Shown piece after piece: positions 22,840 to 30,035 of a stretch of 38,243 bases of DNA. Source of the stretch: Candidatus Gastranaerophilales bacterium (lineage in GTDB: Bacteria > Cyanobacteriota > Vampirovibrionia > Gastranaerophilales > Gastranaerophilaceae); the NCBI GenBank assembly GCA_944323145.1, contig CALURJ010000019.1, positions 1-38,243 of the forward strand, written 5' to 3'. Position 1 is the stretch's first letter. Each line of letters opens with the position of its first letter. Made by a program: the position numbers and the translations under genes. Below the pieces are notes generated by a model. That model did no database searches. It was not told where the DNA came from and saw only the letters and a program-made list of their open reading frames with translations.

Positions 22840-23693
22840 GGCAGACATTCAAAATAATGCTTTGAAGAATCATAAGGACACTCATCCCTCAATGCATAAT
22901 AAATGCAGCCGATACCGTTTGCCCGCTGATTTGAAGTTAAACTGCATGGATTGCCAGCTCTCTGGGCCTGCCAATCCTCTTTGTATGTCCCGTCATCAAT
23001 ACCATTTTGAATATCTTCATCAGTCAAGCTGTTATCCGGTTTTGAACGATAATAAACAGCATCATTCTTAGAATTTATATATAATATAAAAATATCATGA
23101 CCAAATTTATTCGGACCTTTTAAACCGTTTACATCAACAGCTATTTGGAAAACTCTTTCAATGATATAAAAATTAATAAAACTCCCGTCAGGCATTGCAT
23201 AAGTATCAAATATTGAGGAGCCTGCAGCAGCAAGTCCGCTTGAAGTAAGTGTTTGTTTCCCGTTATAAGTTTTTATCGTATCAGGTTCTCTATGAACGAG
23301 ATATCTTTTACGATTCTGCGATAAATTCATATTTTTTCCGTAAGCAGAAAGCAAGCTATTATACAAAACCTCGCTGCATTCACTTCGATTGACATAAACA
23401 TAAGATGTTTCGTTATAGGAAACACAGTAATCAGCAAATTTATCAAGCCCCATTTCCTGCTTCGCCATCAAAACCGCCTGCGAAACAACTGATACTGTTT
23501 TCTTAAACTGACTTTCAAGAACCTTTCGTTGATATTTCCCGACAATTGAAGGAATGATCAGGGCTGCAACTACACCAATGATACCGAGAGTAATTAGAAC
23601 CTCAGCAAGAGTAAAGGCTGTTTTTTGTTTAAGGGAATTTCTATTCACTTCCCTAATCAGAAAGGGGCAGTGAGAGTATTGATCAAAACCCAT
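22836..23693 (-). CDS. type IV prepilin-like protein (pseudopilin)
   Basis: 285 residues as open from the ATG at 23691-23693. AFTLAEVLITLGIIGVVAAL (about 27-46) is a prepilin-peptidase site and N-terminal helix, with A instead of G before the cleaved bond; cleavage should fall between A and F. The mature domain of about 255 residues has four or more Cys near the end and reads like a major or minor pilin of the T2SS/T4P group. The 26-residue leader is long. A GTG at the codon for V17 would give an 11-residue leader, but its AGGG is only 2 nt away. Upstream lies a GTG leader frame that is one base out of register through a G10 tract (23806-23815). If that tract had eleven G the leader would fuse in frame to this gene. 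Confidence 0.85.
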   Translation of the reverse strand: MGFDQYSHCPFLIREVNRNSLKQKTAFTLAEVLITLGIIGVVAALIIPSIVGKYQRKVLESQFKKTVSVVSQAVLMAKQEMGLDKFADYCVSYNETSYVYVNRSECSEVLYNSLLSAYGKNMNLSQNRKRYLVHREPDTIKTYNGKQTLTSSGLAAAGSSIFDTYAMPDGSFINFYIIERVFQIAVDVNGLKGPNKFGHDIFILYINSKNDAVYYRSKPDNSLTDEDIQNGIDDGTYKEDWQAQRAGNPCSLTSNQRANGIGCIYYALRDECPYDSSKHYFECLP

Positions 23694-23797
23694 ACTTACC
23701 TTCCATAATAAGAGAAGAAATTTATTTTTACGCGGACTCTGCCCGCCGATATCAGCTTGCCTCCCTAACCTCTTGACATCTGATCCTCCGGCAAAGC

Positions 23798-23848
23798 CTA
23801 GAGTGCCCCCCCCCCGAAGCTATCATTACATAATAATCTTTTCTTCAC
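23798..23848 (-). other. phase-shifted leader frame of the prepilin gene
   Basis: GTG at 23846-23848 follows AAGGAG (23855-23860) by 6 nt, the best ribosome-binding site in this region, with a TATAAT at 23868-23873 upstream. The frame reads VKKRLLCNDSFGGGAL and then stops at 23798. With one extra G in the tract it would read on through GFAGGSDVKRLGRQADIGG with no stop and join the prepilin frame at its ATG, adding 52 codons. That frame is open all the way, which would be unlikely by chance over about 115 bases of non-coding DNA. Confidence 0.5.
23806..23815 (-). repeat. G10 (C10 on plus) tract upstream of prepilin
   Basis: Ten consecutive C on the plus strand. It lies inside the leader frame described at 23798-23848. 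It is the third such tract in the window, and the only one where the present length leaves the frame closed. Confidence 0.88.
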
Positions 23849-23924
23849 ACTTTGCTCCTTATTAAAAATTATAAGTTATATATATTACATATTATAACTT
23901 ACTTTTTATATTTTTACAAGCAAA

Positions 23925-23956
23925 AAATATCCGGATGAAGGTTCATCCGGATATTT
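23925..23956 (-). terminator. Rho-independent terminator of hup
   Basis: A 15-bp perfect stem (AAATATCCGGATGAA at 23925-23939, its complement at 23942-23956) with a very short loop is followed on the minus strand by a T run. It sits 32 bp after the HU stop. Confidence 0.88.
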
Positions 23957-23987
23957 CATAATATCTTTAATATTATATTTCAAAGAC

Positions 23988-24260
23988 CTATTTAACCATT
24001 TCTTTGAATTTTTTACCAGCTGAGAAAGCAGGAACTGTTTTAGCAGCAATTTTCAAAGGAGCACCTGTTTGAGGGTTTCTTCCTGTTCTTGCAGCTCTTT
24101 TACGCGGTTCGAATGTTCCGAAACCAACTAAAGTAACTTTTTTACCTTTAGATACAGTTTTTTCAATAGTTTCTAAAGTTGCAGCAATGATGTCTGCAGT
24201 AGCTTTTTGAGAAACTTTTGCTTTCTTTGATACTTCTTTTACTAATTCTTCTTTGTTCAT
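23988..24260 (-). CDS. hup: DNA-binding protein HU
   Basis: 90 residues from the ATG at 24258-24260; AAGGAGG lies 6 nt upstream. An earlier in-frame ATG 33 bp upstream is not needed. NKEELVKEVSKKAKVS starts the dimerisation helices, VTLVGFGTFEPRKRAARTG leads into the beta arm, and GRNPQTGAPLKI is the DNA-intercalating arm. As a homodimer it bends DNA and compacts the nucleoid. Codon use is strongly biased to common codons, as expected of an abundant protein. It has its own promoter (24339-24366) and terminator. Confidence 0.97.
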   Translation of the reverse strand: MNKEELVKEVSKKAKVSQKATADIIAATLETIEKTVSKGKKVTLVGFGTFEPRKRAARTGRNPQTGAPLKIAAKTVPAFSAGKKFKEMVK

Positions 24261-24338
24261 TATGAACCTCCTTTTACCTTGCGCATACAGCAATTGAAAC
24301 CATTCTCTCTCCGCATGCTTTTTAATATCGACAGATTT

Positions 24339-24366
24339 ATTATAGCATTTTATTTAAATTTGGCAA
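24339..24366 (-). promoter_or_regulatory. promoter of hup
   Basis: TTGCCA (24361-24366, minus strand) and TATAAT (24339-24344) are 16 bp apart, giving a leader of about 70 nt before the HU ATG. Confidence 0.72.
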
Positions 24367-24457
24367 GTGTTTTTCAAAAAAAATTTTATATCCTTTAAAT
24401 ATACTCTGAATTTTGGGACATAAAAAACCGAAAACAACCTAAAATAAAGGGTTTTAA

Positions 24458-25330
24458 CTAATTATAAGAATTTTCATTTACTCTGGCAAATTTCACGTCT
24501 TTATAAAAATATTGTAAAATCTGGTATGCATTATACCCTTGTTTTGCCAGATTATTTGCTCCATGCTGCGACATGCCGACACCATGCCCGTTCTTTTTAA
24601 CATTATCATCAAAAGAAGGAACCGAACGCAGATATGGCAGTGTACTCCCCCAATTATTTGCATTAGTCTGACCGCCTGCGGATGCAGAATAATAAGCATT
24701 TATAACTTTCATATTATAAGTAAGTACAATACCTTTAGTCTGGTCAACCGCATAATTTGTATCTGCAGTTTCCTTAGAAGCTCCACCATAAGCCTGATCT
24801 TCGGGGGTATCTTTCAAATCATAACCGTATTGTGCACGTTTACCAAGGTTTGCGAGCGCATAACTTCTGGCGGCAATTGCTTGAGCCTTGTGAGCTTCAG
24901 TTGTCCAGCTCGATGGCATTTCAGAAGGGACAACTCCTTTAATATAGTCTTCAAGAGGGACATTATTTATAACGGTCAGTTTCCCGTTTTTGTTCTGTAT
25001 CATTATTACACCGCGGTACCACTTGCCTTTGGCGCTGACAAAACCCTTATCAAAAGTTCTTACAACAATATTATCGGAATTAATTTTATAATATGTCCCA
25101 TTATAAAGAATTGCCATAAGATTATGATAAGGTTTTATAACATAACCCTTCATAGCTTCTAAATCACAAATCGTATGATTGGTATTCGCATCAATAATCT
25201 TACCTTCAATTGAGGTACCGATAGCAGCAGAATCTACATCAGTCTGCAGCCCTATTTTGATTGCAAAACAGGGATTTATAAAAATTAAATTAAAAATCAG
25301 AATTGAAAATAATATTATAATCTTCTTCAC
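24458..25330 (-). CDS. SpoIID/LytB-domain secreted protein
   Basis: 290 residues with a GTG start. The signal peptide covers about residues 1-23 (KKIIILFSILIFNLIFINP, then CFA). The SpoIID domain holds NVPLEDYIKGVVPSEMPSSW, then AHKAQAIAARSYALANLG and the late GHGVGMSQHGANNLAKQGY. SpoIID proteins are lytic transglycosylases that cut denuded peptidoglycan; this domain is also widespread in cyanobacteria-like lineages without sporulation. It probably works in the periplasm in cell-wall turnover. No ribosome-binding site is seen, but TATAAT lies 6 nt before the GTG, so this transcript may also be leaderless. Confidence 0.88.
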   Translation of the reverse strand: MKKIIILFSILIFNLIFINPCFAIKIGLQTDVDSAAIGTSIEGKIIDANTNHTICDLEAMKGYVIKPYHNLMAILYNGTYYKINSDNIVVRTFDKGFVSAKGKWYRGVIMIQNKNGKLTVINNVPLEDYIKGVVPSEMPSSWTTEAHKAQAIAARSYALANLGKRAQYGYDLKDTPEDQAYGGASKETADTNYAVDQTKGIVLTYNMKVINAYYSASAGGQTNANNWGSTLPYLRSVPSFDDNVKKNGHGVGMSQHGANNLAKQGYNAYQILQYFYKDVKFARVNENSYN

Positions 25331-25392
25331 AGTTTAATTATAACATATATTTAAATAAAAGTGTTTAAATCATAAGATTGATTTTTAATGTA

Positions 25393-26004
25393 CTATTTTT
25401 TTGCGGTTTCAATATTTGCCTTAACTCTTTTTGCTGTAACTTCACCAAATTTCTGTCCGATTGAATAAGAAGTCATAGAACCGCCGACAAAAATCAAGCC
25501 TTTCAATATAGCTCCCGCTTTACCCTTTAGCTTGTGTTTTTCAAGATATTTAACAACAGGTTTAAAAATTTGTGTTTTAGATATGCCTTCAACGCCGCTT
25601 TTTACTGCAGAAGAATTTGCAATTTTGTCATAATTTTGCTTTATCATCCCTTCTCCTGCAAACATAGCTGATAATGCGGCTGTCTCTGTTATTCCCGTTT
25701 CAACTTTGTCATCCGACATAGCCGTTTTCAAAACTCCCGAAGCACAAATTAACGGATTAACATTATCCGCAGCAAATTGTACGGCTTTACCCGCATATTC
25801 AAATGCCTTATGTTCATTAGCCAGTTTTGAAAATACGCTGACAGCACTCCTTGCAGTATTTGCAACCATACCGTCATATTTAGAAACTTCCTGAACCAAA
25901 CCGGCAGCTTGTCCCAGAGCAACAGTACTTCTGCCGACATCTCCATTCTGAGTTTTGTCGACATTCCTGCAAGCAAATATACATGTTGCCAGTGGACTAT
26001 ACAC
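25393..26004 (-). CDS. hypothetical protein, alanine-rich
   Basis: 203 residues. Ala/Val/Gly-rich helical stretches alternate through the whole chain (ARSAVSVFSKLANEHKAFEY, AALSAMFAGEGMIKQNYD), and a hydrophobic stretch GAILKGLIFVGGSMTSYSIG lies near 165-185. No domain is recognised. Two Cys near the N-terminus (CIFACRN) precede NVDKTQNGDVGRSTVALGQA. AGGTGA is 10 nt before the ATG. It stands alone between the SpoIID gene and the tonB region, on the opposite strand. It looks like a lineage-specific protein, and codon use is that of the neighbours. Confidence 0.75.
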   Translation of the reverse strand: MYSPLATCIFACRNVDKTQNGDVGRSTVALGQAAGLVQEVSKYDGMVANTARSAVSVFSKLANEHKAFEYAGKAVQFAADNVNPLICASGVLKTAMSDDKVETGITETAALSAMFAGEGMIKQNYDKIANSSAVKSGVEGISKTQIFKPVVKYLEKHKLKGKAGAILKGLIFVGGSMTSYSIGQKFGEVTAKRVKANIETAKK

Positions 26005-26124
26005 TATAATTCACCTACTTTCACTACACTACAATTATATAAAGTATTTTTTATACAAGAAATTGCTTTAAATTTTACAATTGTTACAAAATTAATGAAC
26101 AAAAATTGAATTAGCTTCGTTCTA

Positions 26125-26152
26125 TTGATAATGGAGAAAAAACTGTTATAAT
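26125..26152 (+). promoter_or_regulatory. promoter giving a probable leaderless transcript (26160 gene)
   Basis: TTGATA (26125-26130) and TATAAT (26147-26152) are 16 bp apart; the -10 box ends 7 nt before the ATG at 26160. No ribosome-binding site is present. It is the clearest of the three such promoters. Confidence 0.72.
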
Positions 26153-26159
26153 ATTAATT

Positions 26160-26744
26160 ATGAAAAAATTGATTGTTATATTAGGCTTAATATTGTTTAC
26201 AGGTTGTGTTCAGGCAAATGAACTCCCTAATGTTCAGCTGGATATAAGAGATTATGATGCTATTGAAATACCGGCAGGCACCTTCATACCTGTTATAAAC
26301 ACTCAGGAAATATCAACACAATACTGTTCTGAAGGCTACAAAGTAAAATTCATCGCAACTAACGATATGTATTTGCATGACACAAATATTGTACCGAGAG
26401 GAACTGAATTTTACGGGTATATAGAAAAAATTAACGCGCCTGTTGTCGGAACAAACGCCGCAATGAAAATTAAGATAACAAAAATGGTTTATAAAGACGG
26501 CTATGAAGTTCCGGTAAGAGGTTATCTTTACACCTCAAACAATAACATATTCGGAGGAGAGCTCACTCCGCCGGAAAAACTTTTGCGCATCGCACACCGC
26601 CAGCAAAGAGTAAAAAAAACAACGTTACAGATAAGACCCGGCAATGTACGTCAAATGGGAAAGCACACAGTAATTGAAACAGGTTCAAACGAAATAATCG
26701 TTCTGACCGACACGGCAATGATAACTCATACCTTAACAAATTGA
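26160..26744 (+). CDS. putative lipoprotein related to the next gene
   Basis: 194 residues. The signal peptide MKKLIVILGLILFTGC fits a lipobox (L-F-T-G-C, Cys 16), so it is probably lipid-anchored after cleavage. IEIPAGTFIPVINTQEISTQ begins a beta domain in which VPRGTEFYGYIEKINAPVVG recalls VPAGQSFQAVVTTPLN and PAGSAVTGTVLEVSKAKHG of the neighbouring protein at 26793-27536. The paired 'P-x-G-x2-F/V' strands resemble those of TrbI/VirB10-like C-terminal domains, but I cannot assign it. Together with the next gene it precedes the TonB system and may work at the envelope with it. Confidence 0.78.
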   Translation: MKKLIVILGLILFTGCVQANELPNVQLDIRDYDAIEIPAGTFIPVINTQEISTQYCSEGYKVKFIATNDMYLHDTNIVPRGTEFYGYIEKINAPVVGTNAAMKIKITKMVYKDGYEVPVRGYLYTSNNNIFGGELTPPEKLLRIAHRQQRVKKTTLQIRPGNVRQMGKHTVIETGSNEIIVLTDTAMITHTLTN

Positions 26745-26769
26745 CTTAAATTTAATGGTAAAATAAAAT
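26741..26769 (+). promoter_or_regulatory. promoter of 26793 gene
   Basis: TTGACT (26741-26746) and TAAAAT (26764-26769) are 17 bp apart. The -35 box overlaps the stop of the preceding gene. A ribosome-binding site (AAGGAAGG) follows before the ATG. Confidence 0.7.
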
Positions 26770-26792
26770 AATATGTAAAAAGGAAGGTTAAT

Positions 26793-27536
26793 ATGGACAA
26801 AAAATTCGGAATAATTATATCTGCATTGCTTTTAGCCGCAGGCACAGCATTTGCTGCACCAAATTATGATTATAGCCAAAACTCGGCTGCACCGCAATTT
26901 CAACAGAATTTTTATCCTACACAGACTCTAAGCGGAAATCAAACACTTAAAGGGAGGGTCGTAACCGTGCCTGCAGGCCAGAGTTTTCAGGCTGTTGTTA
27001 CAACACCTTTGAATTCGGCAAATCTTACAACAGGACAGAGTGTATCAATTGCGCTCGGTTCCGATTTTTATTATAACGGAAACCTCATAGCTCCTGCAGG
27101 AAGTGCTGTCACCGGAACTGTTTTAGAAGTTTCCAAAGCTAAACACGGAAGTATGAACGGCAAATTAATGCTCAGATTTACCCAAATCGTAACTCCTTAC
27201 GGAATACAAATCCCGATTTCAGCAGTTATTAAAACAAATGACAATACAGGAGTTTTAGTCGGCGGTACCAAGATGGATGTTGCAAAAGATTACGGTAAAG
27301 ATCTTGCCGTAGGTGCAGGCGCAGGCGCACTTGCAGGAGTTATTATTTCTCCTCTTGCGGGCGGCGATATTGGTAAAGGTACAGCACTTGCAACAGCAGT
27401 TGGTGCAGGAGGCGGACTTGTAAAATCAATCTGGGATAAGGGTAATGATGTTGAAATCCCTGCAAATTCAGCAATTCAGCTTGTACTTACCCAGCCGATT
27501 ACTGTTAACCCATCAATGTTTAATACAAATTACTAA
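26793..27536 (+). CDS. secreted envelope protein with VirB10-like beta domain
   Basis: 247 residues. The signal peptide is MDKKFGIIISALLLAAGTAFA with an AFA-A cleavage site. A Gln/Asn/Tyr-rich linker (about 22-50) is followed by a beta domain with VTVPAGQSFQAVVTTPLNSA and LIAPAGSAVTGTVLEV, then a Gly/Ala-rich segment (AVGAGAGALAGVIISPLAGG) that could be a membrane or hydrophobic hairpin, and a final strand, EIPANSAIQLVLTQPITVNP. Several of these features occur in TrbI/VirB10-type proteins, but no such system is nearby. It has its own promoter and a good AAGGAAGG site. It lies directly before tonB and may be co-expressed. Confidence 0.78.
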   Translation: MDKKFGIIISALLLAAGTAFAAPNYDYSQNSAAPQFQQNFYPTQTLSGNQTLKGRVVTVPAGQSFQAVVTTPLNSANLTTGQSVSIALGSDFYYNGNLIAPAGSAVTGTVLEVSKAKHGSMNGKLMLRFTQIVTPYGIQIPISAVIKTNDNTGVLVGGTKMDVAKDYGKDLAVGAGAGALAGVIISPLAGGDIGKGTALATAVGAGGGLVKSIWDKGNDVEIPANSAIQLVLTQPITVNPSMFNTNY

Positions 27537-27607
27537 GTAAATCGGGCGATAATTTTATTTTTGTTTTAAAATAAAATTAATCAGACAGAAATTTTTAAGG
27601 GGAGATA

Positions 27608-28795
27608 ATGTCCTTATTAGGAAAATATACAGACAATTTTATAGAAGATGAAGAAAAAGAAGAGAATACGGGTTATACACCGCCATCCGTTTTAAAAAAC
27701 GATGAAGAAATAAGCCTTAAAAAATCTATACTTATTTCGGCAATTCTTCACCCGACAGCAGTAGGTGTATGGGGGTTAATTGTACTTATTCTCGGAATGC
27801 TCGGGATAACACTTACAATCTTTGATAAACCAAAACCGAAAATGAACGATATTGAATTTGTTCTTGTTGACAAGGAAGAAACACCTATCAATAAAAACAC
27901 TCCTTATCGTGCGGATATAAATTCACGTGCGGGCGGACATCATGATCCGACCAGAAAAGTTTCTATGCCGTCACCGGCTCCGGGAGCACCCAAAACAGCG
28001 ACACAACCCGCAAAACAGGCAGCTCCAAAAGCCGCTCCGGCACAAAATCCGCTTCAAAAAATTGTAAAACAGGTTACACAGCAGGCACAGACTCCTGCGC
28101 CTAAAAAAGCGGCTCAACAACCGGCCGCACCTGGGCCTAAAAAAGTTGAGCAGGCAAAACCTACTCCTCCGACAGCACGTCCGTCGCTAAAACCACCGAC
28201 AACACCAAGACCGGTTGCAAAACCATCATCAGCGTTTAATGTTCCGGTGCCTAAAGGCGGAACAGCTTCAGGCAGATATACAACAGGGCCGATAAGCGGT
28301 TCAGGAACTTCTGCCAGAGGCGGAGCTTCAGGTGGCACTACATCCACAGGAAGCGGAAAATATGCTCCGGCACCTTCCCTTGCTCCAACAGGCGGATCAG
28401 GGACAAAACTTGCCAAAGGCGGCGGAGGCGGCACAGGCGGTATGGGTAATCCCGGCCCAGGCAATCCTAACGGAAGACCGGGTATTGATGCAATAAGAGA
28501 ACCTGATTTCGGGCCTTACATGCGAGAATTACAGCGCCGTATAAAAATGAACTGGGATCCGCCGAAAGGCAACGAAAGCAAACGTGTTGTACTGCTCTTC
28601 AAAATTGCAAAAGACGGAAGGCTGCTTTCATGCAGTGTATTTAAATCATCAGGACTGCCGGGAGCAGATAAGGCAGCAATAAACGCTGTTCAGGCAACGG
28701 CTCCTTTCAGACCTCTGCCTGCAGAGTTTAAAGGACAAAGTATTGATATTCAATTTACGTTTGATTACAACGTATTTGGAGCATCAGGATATTAA
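27608..28795 (+). CDS. tonB: TonB-like energy transducer
   Basis: 395 residues. An N-terminal cytosolic part of about 45 residues is longer than in classical TonB. One membrane helix lies at about 48-72 (AVGVWGLIVLILGMLGITL). Next comes a long Pro/Ala/Lys and then Gly/Ser-rich periplasmic linker (about 110-300). The C-terminal TonB domain is at about 305-395, containing YMRELQRRIKMNWDPPKGNE and GLPGADKAAINAVQATAPFR. It should transmit the proton-motive force from ExbB/ExbD to outer-membrane receptors; a TolA-like role is an alternative, since no receptor is present. GGGGAG precedes the ATG. An AT-rich hairpin lies just upstream (about 27549-27580). Confidence 0.88.
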   Translation: MSLLGKYTDNFIEDEEKEENTGYTPPSVLKNDEEISLKKSILISAILHPTAVGVWGLIVLILGMLGITLTIFDKPKPKMNDIEFVLVDKEETPINKNTPYRADINSRAGGHHDPTRKVSMPSPAPGAPKTATQPAKQAAPKAAPAQNPLQKIVKQVTQQAQTPAPKKAAQQPAAPGPKKVEQAKPTPPTARPSLKPPTTPRPVAKPSSAFNVPVPKGGTASGRYTTGPISGSGTSARGGASGGTTSTGSGKYAPAPSLAPTGGSGTKLAKGGGGGTGGMGNPGPGNPNGRPGIDAIREPDFGPYMRELQRRIKMNWDPPKGNESKRVVLLFKIAKDGRLLSCSVFKSSGLPGADKAAINAVQATAPFRPLPAEFKGQSIDIQFTFDYNVFGASGY

Positions 28796-28843
28796 GAAGA
28801 TAAATCTAAAATCGTAATACATTATAAAAAAGAGGATAAAATT

Positions 28844-29494
28844 ATGGGACTATTATTAGAATCAATCAAAATGGACTGGCCGGTATTGTTACCTATTTTA
28901 ATTTGTTCAATACTTGTTGTCGGAGTTGTAATCAACAGATTTTCTTTTTACAAGAAAAACAAAAGAGATGTTGTCTTGTTCATCCCTAGATTGCAAAAAG
29001 AACTTGTAAAAAACAACCTTGACGGCGCGCAAAATTTAGCCGTACAATGCGGCGGCGTTATCGGGGAAGTAACAGAAGAAGCTGTCAGAATTTTTTCAGA
29101 ACAGAAAAACGGATTTTCACGTTCATTTGATATTGCAGCCTCGCTCGCATCAAGAAAACTTGAAAGCCACCTTACTATATTAGGTACAATCGGCGGTGTT
29201 GCACCATTCTTAGGTTTGTTCGGAACGGTTGTAAGAATTCTTTTTACATTCCAGGATTTGGCATCGCAGGGAAACCAGTCAGCAGCAGTTGCATCAGGTA
29301 TCGCATCAGCATTGATTGCTACGGCATTCGGTCTTGGAGTTGCAATTGTAGCGGTAATTTTTTACAACTCTTTCCAATCAATTGTTAAACGCTATGAAGA
29401 TGATTTCCAGCTGATTAAATTGTTATTCTTAAGTTTTGTAGATTCCAGTGATGAGTCAACAACACCTTCAAATGCAAACATTTCATTATCTTAA
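28844..29494 (+). CDS. exbB: ExbB/TolQ-type proton channel subunit
   Basis: 216 residues with three membrane helices: about 14-32, 120-142 (LTILGTIGGVAPFLGLFGTV) and 155-185 (SGIASALIATAFGLGVAIVA). These two later helices with TVxR and Thr/Ser-rich faces are the MotA/TolQ/ExbB channel core. It forms a pentamer around ExbD helices and couples proton flow to TonB movement in the inner membrane. GAGG lies 8 nt before the ATG. It is the second gene of the tonB-exbB-exbD-exbD operon. Confidence 0.93.
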   Translation: MGLLLESIKMDWPVLLPILICSILVVGVVINRFSFYKKNKRDVVLFIPRLQKELVKNNLDGAQNLAVQCGGVIGEVTEEAVRIFSEQKNGFSRSFDIAASLASRKLESHLTILGTIGGVAPFLGLFGTVVRILFTFQDLASQGNQSAAVASGIASALIATAFGLGVAIVAVIFYNSFQSIVKRYEDDFQLIKLLFLSFVDSSDESTTPSNANISLS

Positions 29495-29503
29495 AAAGAA
29501 AGG

Positions 29504-29537
29504 GCTTACGAAGGTTTCTAAATAGAATGTCGTAAGC
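29504..29537 (+). other. intercistronic hairpin exbB/exbD
   Basis: GCTTACGA (29504-29511) and TCGTAAGC (29530-29537) form an 8-bp stem around an 18-base loop. The stem ends one base before the exbD ATG at 29539, and the only AAGG lies at the loop edge. It could govern exbD translation or processing of the message. Confidence 0.5.
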
Positions 29538-29538
29538 T

Positions 29539-30006
29539 ATGGTACAAAAAATGGCAATGAAAACCAATAAGGGCAAAGAAGCCCTTTTTACAGAAATAAA
29601 TATAACACCGTTAACAGATATTTTCCTTGTACTGTTAATCATTATGATGGTTGTGGCTCCTACTTTCCAGTCAAATGATACATCCATTACAGTTCCCGAG
29701 ATTAACAGCGGAATTGCTATCGAGCAAAGAAATGCAACCGTATCGGTAACAAAAGACGGTAAAATGTATTTGAACGGCAACCCTGTATCCGAAGAAAATC
29801 TTACAAACGAACTTGTAAGTTTAAAACCTCAGCTTGAAAAACCTGAAATAGTTGTTAAAGCAGACGAAAAAGTCAGAAGCGCAAAAATTATGGAAATAAT
29901 GAATGCCGCACAGGATGCAGAATATAAAAAACTCATTGTTGCCGGCGAACCTTTGAGCAAAAAAGAACAGAAAAATTTAGAAGAAGGCAAAAAAGTAAAA
30001 GGGTAG
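29539..30006 (+). CDS. exbD: ExbD/TolR-type subunit 1
   Basis: 155 residues. FTEINITPLTDIFLVLLIIM (17-36) is the single membrane helix with the proton-carrying Asp at residue 27. A periplasmic domain with TVSVTKDGKMYLNGNPVSEE and EIVVKADEKVRSAKIMEIMN follows. In contrast to subunit 2 it has a Lys/Glu-rich tail (SKKEQKNLEEGKKVKG). Start codons at Met 5 or 7 are also possible, and no clear ribosome-binding site is present; a hairpin precedes the ATG. It is half of a tandem exbD pair that probably forms a heterodimer or alternative rotors. Confidence 0.92.
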   Translation: MVQKMAMKTNKGKEALFTEINITPLTDIFLVLLIIMMVVAPTFQSNDTSITVPEINSGIAIEQRNATVSVTKDGKMYLNGNPVSEENLTNELVSLKPQLEKPEIVVKADEKVRSAKIMEIMNAAQDAEYKKLIVAGEPLSKKEQKNLEEGKKVKG

Positions 30007-30035
30007 AAAACCATTAAAAATAATTTGGAGAAAAT

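Noticed and set aside
23735..23815. Possible structured leader RNA such as a c-di-GMP riboswitch (contains GGCAAAGCC on plus)
   Set aside because: The conserved GEMM core elements are not in the right order, and the motif's strand points away from the prepilin gene. The open frame on the minus strand explains the region better.
24539..25162. 207-codon open frame on plus strand
   Set aside because: It lies wholly inside the SpoIID-domain gene on the other strand; Cys/Ile/Ser-rich composition typical of a shadow frame.
28114..28464. 116-codon open frame on minus strand
   Set aside because: Opposite strand of the Pro/Gly-rich tonB linker; the low-complexity Pro/Gly/Val composition is a mirror of that linker.
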